Shown here piece by piece: positions 10,763 to 27,157 of a DNA stretch of 64,000 bases. The notes below the pieces were generated by a model. It worked only from the letters and a program-made list of their open reading frames with translations, had not been told where the DNA came from and made no database searches. The DNA comes from CAVPWP01 sp963709395 (GTDB lineage Bacteria > Pseudomonadota > Alphaproteobacteria > Rhodobacterales > Rhodobacteraceae). The stretch covers positions 70,355-134,354 of the forward strand of contig CAVPWP010000006.1 of assembly GCA_963709395.1 (NCBI GenBank). The letters are read 5' to 3'. The translations under genes and the position numbers were made by a program. Every line of letters begins with the position of its first letter. Positions within the stretch are counted from its first letter, which is position 1.

Positions 10763-11620
10763 CTATTCAGCCGCCAGAGGCAGTTGCTTCTGTCCGATCA
10801 TCACTATGTCCGAGACCACGCGCCGCATCAGCGCCCGGAACGCCCCGTAGTTGCCGTTCGGGCGAATCGCTGCCTCGTTCATGTAGAGCGAGCGGTCGAT
10901 CTCGACCTGCACGACATGCTGGGCGCGCGACGGACGGCCGTAATGCTGGGTGACATAGGCACCGGCGAAAGGGGCGTTGCGCACGACCCTCAGCCCGGCC
11001 GACAGGAACGCCTGTTCGACCCGATCGACGATCTCGGGATGGGCGGCGGCGCCAAAGCGGTCGCCCAGAACGATGTCGGGCCGGCCCCCGGGATGCACGA
11101 TGGATTCGAGCGCCTCGTGCGGCATCGAATGACAGTCGATCAGGATCGCCTCGTCATAGGCCTCCAGGTTGTCCTTCAGAAGCTGGCCAAGGGCGTCATG
11201 GTAGGGACGCCAGTAGAGGCGGATCCGGGCCTCGGCCTCCCTGAGCGGGATCTTTCCACGGTAGATCGCCCGACCGTTGGCGACCACACGCGGCACGACG
11301 CCGAGTCCGCTGGCCACGCGGGGATTGTGGGCGCTTTTCCGAATCCCGTCGATCAGGGCCGGATCAAGCTCGTCCGCGCTGCGATTGACGTCGATGAAAG
11401 CGCGCGGGGCGACCGCCGAAAGAAGTGGGGCGCCAAGCGCGGGCGCGTCCTCGAAAAGGAGATCGACGAAGGCGTCCTCGGACGACCGAATCGCCTGCTC
11501 GTCAAGGACCGATCGGCGCAGGAAGTTCCAGGAATAGTCGCGTCCGCTGTGCGGCGAGGCGAAGACAACGCTGGTGCTGCGTTGTTCTGGAAGCTCCAGG
11601 CGATAGGCGTGGCGTGTCAT
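10763..11620 (-). CDS. N-formylglutamate amidohydrolase family protein
   Basis: A 285-residue protein of the FGase (HutG-like) family, which hydrolyses N-formyl-glutamate or related N-acyl amino acids. Visible signatures are VVFASPHSGRDYSWNFL (residues 18-34), FIDVNRSADELDP near 75, the acid/histidine cluster AILIDCHSMPHEA near 150 and VVQVEIDRSLYMNE near 245. ATG 11620 is chosen over an upstream in-frame start at 11755 because the longer version reads through non-conserved sequence overlapping the tRNA-Val promoter. No hut genes are adjacent, so a role in histidine breakdown is not supported by context. Confidence 0.85.
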   Translation of the reverse strand: MTRHAYRLELPEQRSTSVVFASPHSGRDYSWNFLRRSVLDEQAIRSSEDAFVDLLFEDAPALGAPLLSAVAPRAFIDVNRSADELDPALIDGIRKSAHNPRVASGLGVVPRVVANGRAIYRGKIPLREAEARIRLYWRPYHDALGQLLKDNLEAYDEAILIDCHSMPHEALESIVHPGGRPDIVLGDRFGAAAHPEIVDRVEQAFLSAGLRVVRNAPFAGAYVTQHYGRPSRAQHVVQVEIDRSLYMNEAAIRPNGNYGAFRALMRRVVSDIVMIGQKQLPLAAE

Positions 11621-11678
11621 CGGCGCTCCGTCATGCTCGGGGACAACATAGCGCGTTCCCTGCGCCAGCCAAAACCCC

Positions 11679-11707
11679 TTGCAGTGTCCGAAGCTGTCTT
11701 TTATAGA
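11679..11707 (+). promoter_or_regulatory. Sigma-70 promoter for tRNA-Val
   Basis: TTGCAG at 11679-11684 and TATAGA at 11702-11707 with a 17-base spacer give a near-consensus promoter. The start site near 11714 lies about 75 bases upstream of the tRNA. The promoter overlaps nothing else on this strand. Confidence 0.7.
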
Positions 11708-11787
11708 CCCCTCGACCGGCGCGGGGGCAACCTCGCGTCTTGTTCGTTTGGACACCGGTACCAGTACCGGCCTCCGACGGCCATACG

Positions 11788-11862
<75 letters not shown>

Positions 11863-11939
11863 CGGACCACCGCCACGCATTCTGCGCGGCACCTTATGAA
11901 ACGCAGGCGCGCGAGCGCCGTGACCCGAGGAAGAGACCG

Positions 11940-12065
11940 ATGAAAGTCAGGAACTCGCTCCGCTCGCTCAAGAACCGCCACCGCGACTGCCGCGTGGTGC
12001 GTCGCAAGGGCCGCGTCTACGTGATCAACAAGACCCAGCGGCGTTTCAAGGCCCGCCAGGGCTGA
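11940..12065 (+). CDS. rpmJ: 50S ribosomal protein L36
   Basis: A 41-residue basic protein starting MKVRNSLRSLKNRHRDC and ending NKTQRRFKARQG. It has a single cysteine and no zinc ribbon, the form usual in alphaproteobacteria. It begins at ATG 11940 behind CGAGGAAGAG, 78 bases after the tRNA-Val, and precedes secE by about 116 bases. Confidence 0.95.
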   Translation: MKVRNSLRSLKNRHRDCRVVRRKGRVYVINKTQRRFKARQG

Positions 12066-12181
12066 GCCGCGCCGGAAACGGCAGGTTTGGCAGGACCGCC
12101 CGCGGGGGTGTTGGTTCTGCACGCTTGAACCGCCGGGGCGGAATGCGTATCTCGCTCACGACGCCTTGAGAGGAACCATCG

Positions 12182-12379
12182 ATGGCCACGACCAATCCGC
12201 TTCAATTCATCCAGCAGGTCCGGTCCGAGGTGTCGAAGGTCGTCTGGCCAGGGCGTCGCGAGGTGATGCTCACCTCGGCCATGGTCTTCGTGATGGCGAT
12301 CCTCACGGCGATCTTCTTCTTTTTCGTCGACTGGATGATCCGGCTCGGGCTTCAGGGAATCCTCGGCTTCTTCGGCTGA
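12182..12379 (+). CDS. secE: preprotein translocase subunit SecE
   Basis: Single-span subunit that clamps SecY in the Sec translocon. The 65 residues comprise the amphipathic N-terminus NPLQFIQQVRSEVSKVVWPGR with the conserved VWP-R-E motif, then one transmembrane helix (about residues 28-52) and a short tail. ATG 12182 follows GAGAGGAACC. In most bacteria nusG follows directly; here a 1.45-kb amidohydrolase gene lies between. Confidence 0.95.
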   Translation: MATTNPLQFIQQVRSEVSKVVWPGRREVMLTSAMVFVMAILTAIFFFFVDWMIRLGLQGILGFFG

Positions 12380-12475
12380 CGCATCCCGCCGACCACCCGT
12401 CCGCGGCAAAGAGACAAGCGACTCGAACTCCTCCGCGTGGTATCCATCGGACCATAGAGTGGAGGAAACGCAAGC

Positions 12476-13930
12476 ATGTGCCAGATCTGCTATTCCGCCG
12501 AACCGCAGGGCGCGGGGATCAACCCCTGTCTCTGCGGCGCACCATCGACCCAGGCTGCCTTCAGCCGGATCGACGCTGATCTGCGGCGACGCGAAGTGCT
12601 GGGCGGGATGGCCTCAGTGGTCGGCATGTTCGCCGGCTTTGGCCTTGCACCCCGTCGCGCGTCCGCCCAGGGCGCATCCCGTCCCGTTGTCCTGACCAAT
12701 TTCCGGCTTTTCAACGGCGTCGATCCTGTGCTGACCGACGGCGTCGACCTCGTGATCGACGGGGACCGCATCGTCGATCTGCCGCCTCGGGGCCAGGGTC
12801 CGGCAGAGGCCACCATCATCGATTGCCGGGGCATGACCGTCATTCCCGGCCTCATTGATTGCCATTGGCACGCCACGCTCGCCGGGGTCAGCCAGATCAC
12901 GGCGCTGACCGCCGACATCGCCTATGTTCACCTTCGCGCCGCACAGGAAGCGGGGGAAACCCTGCGCCGGGGGTTCACGACGGTGCGCGACGTGGGCGGA
13001 CCGGCCTTTGCGCTCAAGCGCGCGATCGACGAAGGCGTCGTGGATGGCCCGCGCATCTTTCCCGCGGGCGCGATGATCTCGCAGACCTCGGGACACGGCG
13101 ATTTTCGGCAGCTTCATGAACTTCCGCGCCGGGCCGGAGAGGTGAGCTATACCGAAGAAGTAGGACTTGCCGCCATCGCCGACGGCGCGGACGCGGTCCT
13201 TCAGCGCGTCCGCGAACAGCTGATGCAGGGCGCAAGCCAGATCAAGATGATGGCGGGCGGCGGTGTGTCGTCGCTTTACGATCCGCTTCTGTCCACCCAG
13301 TACCTCGAGGAGGAGTTGCGGGCCGGGGTCCGTGCCGCCGCCGACTGGGACACCTATGTCTGCGTGCACGTCTACACGCCCGAGGGCATCAAGCGCGCGA
13401 TCCGCGCCGGTGTGCGCTGCATCGAGCACGGCCAGCTCGCCGATCGTGAAGCGGTCGAGATGATGGCGGGCGAGGGCGTATGGTGGAGCCTTCAGCCCTT
13501 TCTCCTCGACGAGGACGCGAACCCGAAATCGGATCCCCGCCAGCGCGCGGATCAGGAGCGCGTGGCCGCCGGCACGATACAGGCCTATGAGTGGGCGCGC
13601 GAACTGGGCATCAACAGCGCCTTTGGAACGGATATCCTGATGAACCCGGCCGGCACGGCCAGCCAGGGCCGGCAACTGTCCAAGCTCGCCCGGTTCATGC
13701 CACCGCTCGAGGCCCTGAAGCGCGCGACCGGCGACGCCGGCCGGCTTCTGGCCGAATCCGGACGGGCCTCACCCTACGACGGCCCCCTGGGAAGGATCAC
13801 GCCCGGCGCCTTCGCCGACCTCCTTGTCGTCGACGGCGACCCGTCGCAGTCGCTCGAGTTCCTCGGCACGCCCGAGACATCGCTGCAGCTCATCCTGAAA
13901 GGCGGGCAAAGGGTCGCCGGAGGTCTCTGA
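12476..13930 (+). CDS. metal-dependent amidohydrolase, Cys-motif plus Tat-type N-terminus
   Basis: A 484-residue amidohydrolase-superfamily enzyme (imidazolonepropionase/prolidase-like). The metal ligands are all visible: HWH at residues 130-132, a probable carboxylated lysine in SQIKMMAGGG near 259, His in CVHVYTPEG near 300, His in CIEHGQL near 320 and Asp in FGTDILMNP near 384. The N-terminus is odd: Cys2, 5, 18 and 20 precede a twin-arginine signal (RRREVLGG at 37-44, hydrophobic core to about 60, then RASAQG), which predicts folded export to the periplasm. ATG 12476 has GGAGGA ten bases upstream. It lies in the same orientation between secE and nusG, and nusG has its own promoter. The substrate is unknown; peptides or cyclic amides are typical. 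Confidence 0.85.
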   Translation: MCQICYSAEPQGAGINPCLCGAPSTQAAFSRIDADLRRREVLGGMASVVGMFAGFGLAPRRASAQGASRPVVLTNFRLFNGVDPVLTDGVDLVIDGDRIVDLPPRGQGPAEATIIDCRGMTVIPGLIDCHWHATLAGVSQITALTADIAYVHLRAAQEAGETLRRGFTTVRDVGGPAFALKRAIDEGVVDGPRIFPAGAMISQTSGHGDFRQLHELPRRAGEVSYTEEVGLAAIADGADAVLQRVREQLMQGASQIKMMAGGGVSSLYDPLLSTQYLEEELRAGVRAAADWDTYVCVHVYTPEGIKRAIRAGVRCIEHGQLADREAVEMMAGEGVWWSLQPFLLDEDANPKSDPRQRADQERVAAGTIQAYEWARELGINSAFGTDILMNPAGTASQGRQLSKLARFMPPLEALKRATGDAGRLLAESGRASPYDGPLGRITPGAFADLLVVDGDPSQSLEFLGTPETSLQLILKGGQRVAGGL

Positions 13931-13953
13931 CGCGGACCGCATCGCCAGGGCAC

Positions 13954-13982
13954 TTGCAACCGCGATGGTGTCACTGTAATAG
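13954..13982 (+). promoter_or_regulatory. Sigma-70 promoter for nusG-rplKA
   Basis: TTGCAA (13954-13959) and TAATAG (13977-13982) are spaced by 17 bases, directly after the amidohydrolase stop. The predicted start is near 13989, about 105 bases before the nusG ATG. It makes nusG and the following ribosomal genes independent of the secE transcript. Confidence 0.55.
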
Positions 13983-14094
13983 CGCGTCACTCTCACCCAA
14001 ATTCAGAAAGCATCGCCCGGCGGCGGAACGGTTTCTTTGGGGGTTGACGAAAATCGGGGTTCTGCGCCCCGCCTTGAACGGGACGAGACGGAAC

Positions 14095-14628
14095 ATGGCG
14101 AAACGCTGGTATTCGGTAAGCGTGCTTTCGAACTTCGAAAAGAAGATCGCCGAGCAGATCCGCCAGGCCGCTGTCGACGCCGGTCTCGAGGACGAGATCG
14201 ACGAAGTGCTTGTCCCGACCGAAGAGGTCATCGAGATTCGTCGCGGCAAGAAGGTCACGACCGAACGCCGCTTCATGCCGGGCTATGTTCTGGTGCACAT
14301 GGACATGTCGGACGCAGGGTATCACCTGATCAACTCGATCAACCGCGTCACCGGCTTTCTGGGGCCTCAGGGCCGCCCGATGCCGATGCGCGACGGCGAG
14401 GTCGAGGCCATCCTCGGCCGCGTCGCCGAGGGCGAGGAAGCCCCGCGCACGCTGATCTCGTTCCAGATCGGCGAGAAGGTCAAGGTGAACGACGGCCCGT
14501 TCGAGGATTTCGAGGGCATGGTCGAGGATGTCGACGACGACAACCAGCGCCTCAAGGTGACGGTGTCGATCTTCGGCCGGGCCACCCCGGTCGAACTGGA
14601 ATTCACGCAGGTCTCCAAGCAGTCCTGA
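14095..14628 (+). CDS. nusG: transcription termination/antitermination protein NusG
   Basis: Elongation factor that binds the RNA polymerase clamp and couples it to Rho or ribosomal protein S10. The 177 residues contain the NGN domain (RWYSVSVLSNFEKKIAEQI, VIEIRRGKKVTTERRFMPGY, GFLGPQGRP) and a C-terminal KOW domain (IGEKVKVNDGPFEDFEGMV, then VSIFGRATPVELEFTQV). Start ATG 14095 is preceded by ACGAGACGG. It is followed by rplK after about 104 bases. Confidence 0.97.
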   Translation: MAKRWYSVSVLSNFEKKIAEQIRQAAVDAGLEDEIDEVLVPTEEVIEIRRGKKVTTERRFMPGYVLVHMDMSDAGYHLINSINRVTGFLGPQGRPMPMRDGEVEAILGRVAEGEEAPRTLISFQIGEKVKVNDGPFEDFEGMVEDVDDDNQRLKVTVSIFGRATPVELEFTQVSKQS

Positions 14629-14732
14629 CGTGATGCGAAGCGTGGGAGGCGAGACGGGCGCGCCCGTCGGACCGGACCACGGCAACCAAAGCCGCACCGA
14701 CGCGTCGGGACGGTGTTGATAGGAGACGGCCA

Positions 14733-15182
14733 ATGGCCAAGAAAGTGATGGGGACTCTGAAGCTTCAGATCCCCGCCGGAAAAGCGAACCCCTCTCCGCC
14801 GGTCGGTCCGGCGCTGGGTCAGCGCGGCATCAACATCATGGAATTCTGCAAGGCGTTCAACGCCAAGACGCAGGAGATGGAGGAAGGCGCGCCCTGCCCC
14901 ACCGTGATCACCTATTTTGCCGACAAGTCCTTCTCGATGGAGATCAAGACGCCGCCGGCGTCGTTCTACCTCAAGAAAGCGGCCGGGCTTAAGCCCGTGG
15001 GCAAGCGCAACCGCCCCAAGGGCTCGCCGAAGCCGGGCCGCGAGGTCGCGGGCACGGTGACCGTGGCACAGGTGCGCGAGATCGCCGAAGCGAAGATGAA
15101 GGATCTGAACGCCTCCGACGTCGAGGGCGCAATGCAGATCATCCTGGGCTCGGCCCGCTCCATGGGTATCGAGGTGAAGTGA
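14733..15182 (+). CDS. rplK: 50S ribosomal protein L11
   Basis: Part of the GTPase-associated centre on 23S rRNA. The 149 residues show the N-terminal proline-rich motif IPAGKANPSPPVGPALGQRG, INIMEFCKAFNAKT, and the C-terminal RNA-binding segment ending SARSMGIEV. Strong Shine-Dalgarno AGGAGA. Its stop and the rplA start share one base (TGATG). Confidence 0.97.
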   Translation: MAKKVMGTLKLQIPAGKANPSPPVGPALGQRGINIMEFCKAFNAKTQEMEEGAPCPTVITYFADKSFSMEIKTPPASFYLKKAAGLKPVGKRNRPKGSPKPGREVAGTVTVAQVREIAEAKMKDLNASDVEGAMQIILGSARSMGIEVK

Positions 15183-15883
15183 TGGCAAAGCTTGGAAAAC
15201 GCACCCGCGCCGCGCGCGAGGCCTTCGCCGGCAAGGAAAACCTGTCGGTCGAAGACGCTGTTGCCCTGATCAAGGCAAATGCCAACGCCAAGTTCGACGA
15301 GACCGTCGAAGTCGCGCTGAACCTCGGGGTCGACCCGCGCCACGCCGACCAGATGGTCCGCGGTACGGTGACGCTGCCGAACGGAACCGGCAAGGACGTC
15401 CGCGTCGCCGTCTTCGCCCGCGGCCCGAAGGCCGACGAAGCGACAGCGGCCGGAGCCGACATCGTCGGCGCCGAAGACCTGATGGAGGCGATCCAGGGCG
15501 GCAAGATCGACTTCGACCGTTGCATCGCGACGCCGGACATGATGCCCGTGGTGGGTCGCCTGGGCAAGATCCTCGGCCCCCGCAACCTGATGCCGAACCC
15601 CAAGGTCGGCACGGTGACGATGGACGTGGCCGAAGCGGTTCAGGCCGCCAAGGGCGGTCAGGTCCAGTTCAAGACCGAAAAGGCAGGCGTGATCCACGCC
15701 GGTGTCGGCAAGGCGTCCTTCGACGAGGCGAAACTCGTCGAGAACGTGAAGGCCTTCGTCGATGCCGTGCAGAAGGCCCGGCCGTCGGGCGCCAAGGGCA
15801 CCTACATGAAGAAGGTCTCGCTGACCTCGACCATGGGCCCGGGCGTCAGCGTCGACGTTGCGAGCGCCACTGGGAACGCCTGA
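15182..15883 (+). CDS. rplA: 50S ribosomal protein L1
   Basis: Forms the mobile L1 stalk and usually represses its own rplKA message. The 233 residues start MAKLGKRTRAAREAF and include FDETVEVALNLGVDPRHADQ, VRGTVTLPNGTGKDVRVAVF, GRLGKILGPRNLMPNPK and GVIHAGVGKASF. ATG 15182 overlaps the rplK stop by one base; a GTG three bases upstream is possible but less likely. A terminator follows at 15909. Confidence 0.97.
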   Translation: MAKLGKRTRAAREAFAGKENLSVEDAVALIKANANAKFDETVEVALNLGVDPRHADQMVRGTVTLPNGTGKDVRVAVFARGPKADEATAAGADIVGAEDLMEAIQGGKIDFDRCIATPDMMPVVGRLGKILGPRNLMPNPKVGTVTMDVAEAVQAAKGGQVQFKTEKAGVIHAGVGKASFDEAKLVENVKAFVDAVQKARPSGAKGTYMKKVSLTSTMGPGVSVDVASATGNA

Positions 15884-15908
15884 GGCGGTTCACCGCATTT
15901 AATCCCAT

Positions 15909-15936
15909 GAAAGGCGGGCCACTCGGCCCGCCTTTC
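15909..15936 (+). terminator. Rho-independent terminator after rplA
   Basis: Stem GAAAGGCGGGCC / GGCCCGCCTTTC around loop ACTC, followed by TTGTTTC. It separates rplKA from the rplJL transcript. Confidence 0.85.
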
Positions 15937-15982
15937 TTGTTTCGCGGCCACGGCGCCGCCATTGCACAAACTCCCTGAGCAC

Positions 15983-16011
15983 TTGCCTTGGCTGCTCAAA
16001 GCCCCTAAGCA
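15983..16011 (+). promoter_or_regulatory. Putative sigma-70 promoter for rplJL(-rpoBC)
   Basis: TTGCCT (15983-15988), 17-base spacer, TAAGCA (16006-16011). It lies after the rplA terminator and about 240 bases before rplJ, leaving a long untranslated leader. The -10 match is weak. Confidence 0.4.
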
Positions 16012-16248
16012 CCGCCCGGTCAGGCCACCCGACGATTCGGGAGGCACGACATTTCGTCCGAGACGGTGGGTGGGCCTTGTGTCCGTAAATCCTGCCCGAG
16101 ACGGGAACAGACAATTTTCTTCGGGTCGCCCTCTGCGGCGTCCGGGGGCGAGATTGCGACGGACCCGTAAGGACTCGTTTGTCGGGCATCTGCCCGGCAG
16201 AAACTGAGCCGGAGGGTCGCACAGGCCCTCCATACTTGGAGTGAAACT
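16012..16248 (+). promoter_or_regulatory. Putative L10 leader region
   Basis: A 237-base untranslated stretch between the proposed promoter and the rplJ start. It has no credible open frame and contains short inverted repeats such as GGGCATCTGCCC (16186-16197) and GGAGGGTCGCACAGGCCCTCC (16211-16231) just before the rplJ Shine-Dalgarno. By analogy with other proteobacteria this is where the L10-L12 complex binds to repress rplJL. No covariation evidence is available here. Confidence 0.35.
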
Positions 16249-16767
16249 GTGGATAGAGCCCAGAAAGAGAAAGTGGTCGAGGAACTCGGCCAGATCTTCG
16301 AAAGCTCTGGCGTTGTGGTCGTTGCCCATTACGCAGGTCTCACGGTTGCCGAGATGCAGGACCTCCGCGCGCGCATGCGTGACGCGGGCGGCTCCGTTCG
16401 GGTTGCCAAGAACAAGCTCGCCAAGATCGCTCTTCAGGACAAGCCCGGTGCGTCGATTGCCGGACTTCTGACGGGCATGACCGTCCTCGCCTATTCGGAT
16501 GACCCTGTCGCAGCTGCGAAGGTCGCCGACAAGTTCGCCAAGGAGAACGACAAGTTCGTCGTCCTCGGCGGCGCAATGGGTGAGGTCGCTCTGGATCCGG
16601 CCGGTGTGAAAGCCGTGGCCTCCATGCCGTCGCGTGAAGAGCTCATCGCTCAGATCGTGTCGAGCATCGGTGCGCCCGCGTCGAACATCGCCGGGGCCAT
16701 TGGCGCGCCTGCTTCGAACATCGCGAGCATCCTGTCGACCATCGAGGAGCGCGCCGAAGCGGCGTGA
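16249..16767 (+). CDS. rplJ: 50S ribosomal protein L10
   Basis: Base of the L12 stalk. The 172-residue protein starts at GTG 16249 (GGAG Shine-Dalgarno eight bases upstream) and reads MDRAQKEKVVEELGQIFESS, VVVVAHYAGLTVAEMQDLR, RVAKNKLAKIAL; the C-terminal helix that binds L12 dimers (SNIASILSTIEERAEAA) is present. It is followed after 69 bases by rplL. Confidence 0.96.
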   Translation: MDRAQKEKVVEELGQIFESSGVVVVAHYAGLTVAEMQDLRARMRDAGGSVRVAKNKLAKIALQDKPGASIAGLLTGMTVLAYSDDPVAAAKVADKFAKENDKFVVLGGAMGEVALDPAGVKAVASMPSREELIAQIVSSIGAPASNIAGAIGAPASNIASILSTIEERAEAA

Positions 16768-16836
16768 TCCCCGTCGAGTCCTGCGTGGGGTCGCCCCCAT
16801 GCGTTGGAACACATCTTAGGAAACGGAATACCTCAA

Positions 16837-17220
16837 ATGGCTGATCTGAAGAAACTTGCCGAAGAGATCGTGGGTCTCACGCTTCTCGAAGCCCAGGAAC
16901 TGAAAACCATCCTCAAGGATGAATACGGCATCGAGCCCGCCGCTGGCGGCGCCGTGATGATGGCCGGTCCGGCCGCCGGTGGCGAAGCCGCTGCCGCCGC
17001 CGAGGAAAAGACCGAGTTCGACGTCATCCTCAAGGCCGCAGGCGCCCAGAAGATCAACGTGATCAAGGAAGTGCGCGCGATCACCGGTCTTGGCCTGAAA
17101 GAAGCCAAGGACCTCGTGGAAGCCGGTGGCAAGGCCGTCAAGGAAGGCGTGTCGAAAGCCGAAGCCGACGACATCAAGGCCAAGCTGGAAGCAGCTGGTG
17201 CCGAAGTCGAGGTGAAGTAA
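16837..17220 (+). CDS. rplL: 50S ribosomal protein L7/L12
   Basis: Acidic stalk protein that recruits translational GTPases. The 127 residues contain the N-terminal dimerisation helices (MADLKKLAEEIVGLTLLEAQ), an alanine/glycine-rich hinge around 40-55, and the C-terminal domain KTEFDVILKAAGAQKINVIK ... GLGLKEAKDLVEAGGKAVKEG. Shine-Dalgarno TAGGAAACGG. A terminator-like hairpin follows 20 bases after the stop. Confidence 0.97.
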   Translation: MADLKKLAEEIVGLTLLEAQELKTILKDEYGIEPAAGGAVMMAGPAAGGEAAAAAEEKTEFDVILKAAGAQKINVIKEVRAITGLGLKEAKDLVEAGGKAVKEGVSKAEADDIKAKLEAAGAEVEVK

Positions 17221-17240
17221 GGCGTCGCGAACGCCTCTGG

Positions 17241-17267
17241 AACGGCCGGGGTTCGCCCCGGCCGTTT
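17241..17267 (+). terminator. Terminator/attenuator after rplL
   Basis: Stem AACGGCCGGGG / CCCCGGCCGTT around loop TTCG, followed by a short T-poor tail (TCAGGT). The weak T-run fits a partial attenuator that reduces but does not abolish read-through to rpoB, as known for this intercistronic position in other proteobacteria. Confidence 0.7.
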
Positions 17268-17291
17268 CAGGTCACAAGGGCGGTTTTCTGG

Positions 17292-18362
17292 ATGCCGCGA
17301 CACATTTATTTCGTTGCTCCTGAAAAGCCCTCCCCGACCGGCGGCATCAACGTGATGTATCAGTTTGCCGAGATCCTGCGCGATCACGGCCATCCGGTTT
17401 CGGTGCATTTTCACAGCCCGGATTTTGTCTACGAGTTCTTCGACAGCGACGTGGAGACCACCTACTCCCCGCTGAACCATGATCGTCACCCCGAGGGGCT
17501 TCGTGGCGTCCGATCCCGCTTCCGGGAATGGAAGGCAAACCGCCGCAAACCGCGACGATCCAATGCCAATCGGCTTTCGGTGCCGGGACGCGCAGGACGT
17601 GGTGATGATACCCAGAGTTCTGGTACGGATCTCAGATCAAGGCGGTTTCCTGACGCCTTCCACGTCGTCTTCCTCAAGCGTCGTTCGTCGAATCGGATTG
17701 CGGCATTCACTCTCGCAGCTTACGGAGCAAATTCGCAGAATTCGCGTCACGGCGACCGCGATCCTTGCTACTTCGAAGCTATGCGCCTCGGCAGGATCGC
17801 ATCGGTTCTTCGCCGATCAAGCGGACACCACGTGCCTCTATTCCTCGATCGTGCCAACTACCGGTTTCATCGCGACCGAAGAGCAAGAACGATCGCCTAT
17901 ATGCCGAGAAAGCGCGGCGCGGAAGCAGAGTCCCTGGTCGCCGTACTGCAGAATGCCAACGAGCCGGCATGCAAGGGTTCGAATTCATGTGTGTCGAACG
18001 GCTTTCGCCTGCCAGGTTCGGGAGGTGCTTGCGGACTCGCCTGATCTTTCTCGTCGTTTTCGCAGGAACGAAGGCTTCGGTCTGCCGCCCGGCCGAAGCC
18101 ATGGCGATGGGATGCATCACGATCGGCTACACCGGTGTCGGAGGGAACGAGTACTTCACACCCGACATTGCGTTCCCCGTTCCTGAGGACGACATCATCG
18201 TGTTCTACAGAGACGGTGGTCGACGTCATCGCCGAATATGATCGCGACCCGACCCGCCTGGATGCGATGCGCCGGAAGGCCTCCGACCACATCCTTTCGA
18301 CCTACACAAAGGAAAAGACCACGCGCGCCCTGTTGAAAGCTTTCGAAGAGATTGTTAAGTGA
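17292..18362 (+). pseudogene. Glycosyltransferase (group 1/GT4-like) pseudogene, multiple frameshifts
   Basis: Remains of a glycosyltransferase are spread over all three plus frames. The first frame starts MPRHIYFVAPEKPSPTGG and continues to about 17470 (GINVMYQFAEIL is the donor-glycine loop). Later fragments are DVVMIP then FWYGSQIKAV (17595-17660, two frames), IAYMPRKRGAEAESLVAVLQ (17895-17955), LIFL and EGFGLPP (18040-18090), AEAMAMGCITIGYTGVGG (18093-18146), and TVVDVIAEYDRDPTRLD through ASDHILSTYTKEKTTRALL to a stop at 18362. EGFGLPPAEAMAMG is the C-terminal donor-site motif with the E-x7-E spacing. At least five frame changes and in-frame stops make it non-functional as read. It lies between rplL and rpoB, where no gene is expected. 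Confidence 0.85.
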
Positions 18363-18435
18363 CCAACTCTTCGACAGTTGCTGATTCGGTGCGCGCGCGC
18401 TCATTTCGGACCAAAATCAAGCTTTGATCGCTCTC

Positions 18436-18463
18436 TCAAAGCTCAGCCGAGGCTGAGCTTTGA
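18436..18463 (+). repeat. Perfect 13-bp inverted repeat upstream of rpoB
   Basis: TCAAAGCTCAGCC (18436-18448) and its exact reverse complement (18451-18463) are separated by GA. In RNA this gives a long hairpin about 130 bases before the rpoB ATG. No T-run follows, so it is not a standard terminator. An RNase III processing site, an attenuator part or the end of an inserted segment are all possible. Confidence 0.7.
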
Positions 18464-18594
18464 CAGGGCAGTCAGTCGTTTCGGGCGAGGCGTCGTGGGA
18501 GACGCCTCTGGTATGGAAACGGCTGTGTCCGGATCTGGTGCAGCGTTCGGTCCCCCAGCCGCCCTGCGCCGATGAAAACGGAGATCCGCCACCC

Positions 18595-22728
<4,134 letters not shown>

Positions 22729-22774
22729 GGGCGGAATCGCCCTCCTCCACCCCACTCAGATTTAAGGACGCAAG

Positions 22775-27022
<4,248 letters not shown>

Positions 27023-27051
27023 TCGCGTCATACTCGGGACAGGAAAGTCAT

Positions 27052-27078
27052 GGCCCCCGCTTCGGCGGGGGCCTTTTT
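27052..27078 (+). terminator. Rho-independent terminator after rpoC
   Basis: Stem GGCCCCCGC / GCGGGGGCC around TTCG, then TTTTTCTTT. It ends the rplJL-rpoBC transcript. Confidence 0.9.
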
Positions 27079-27157
27079 CTTTCCCGGAGCGCGGGGACGT
27101 ATCGCCGCAGGCCGGGGCCGATTGCGCAGAGGGCTGCGCGGAGATAGCGTGCGCCCG

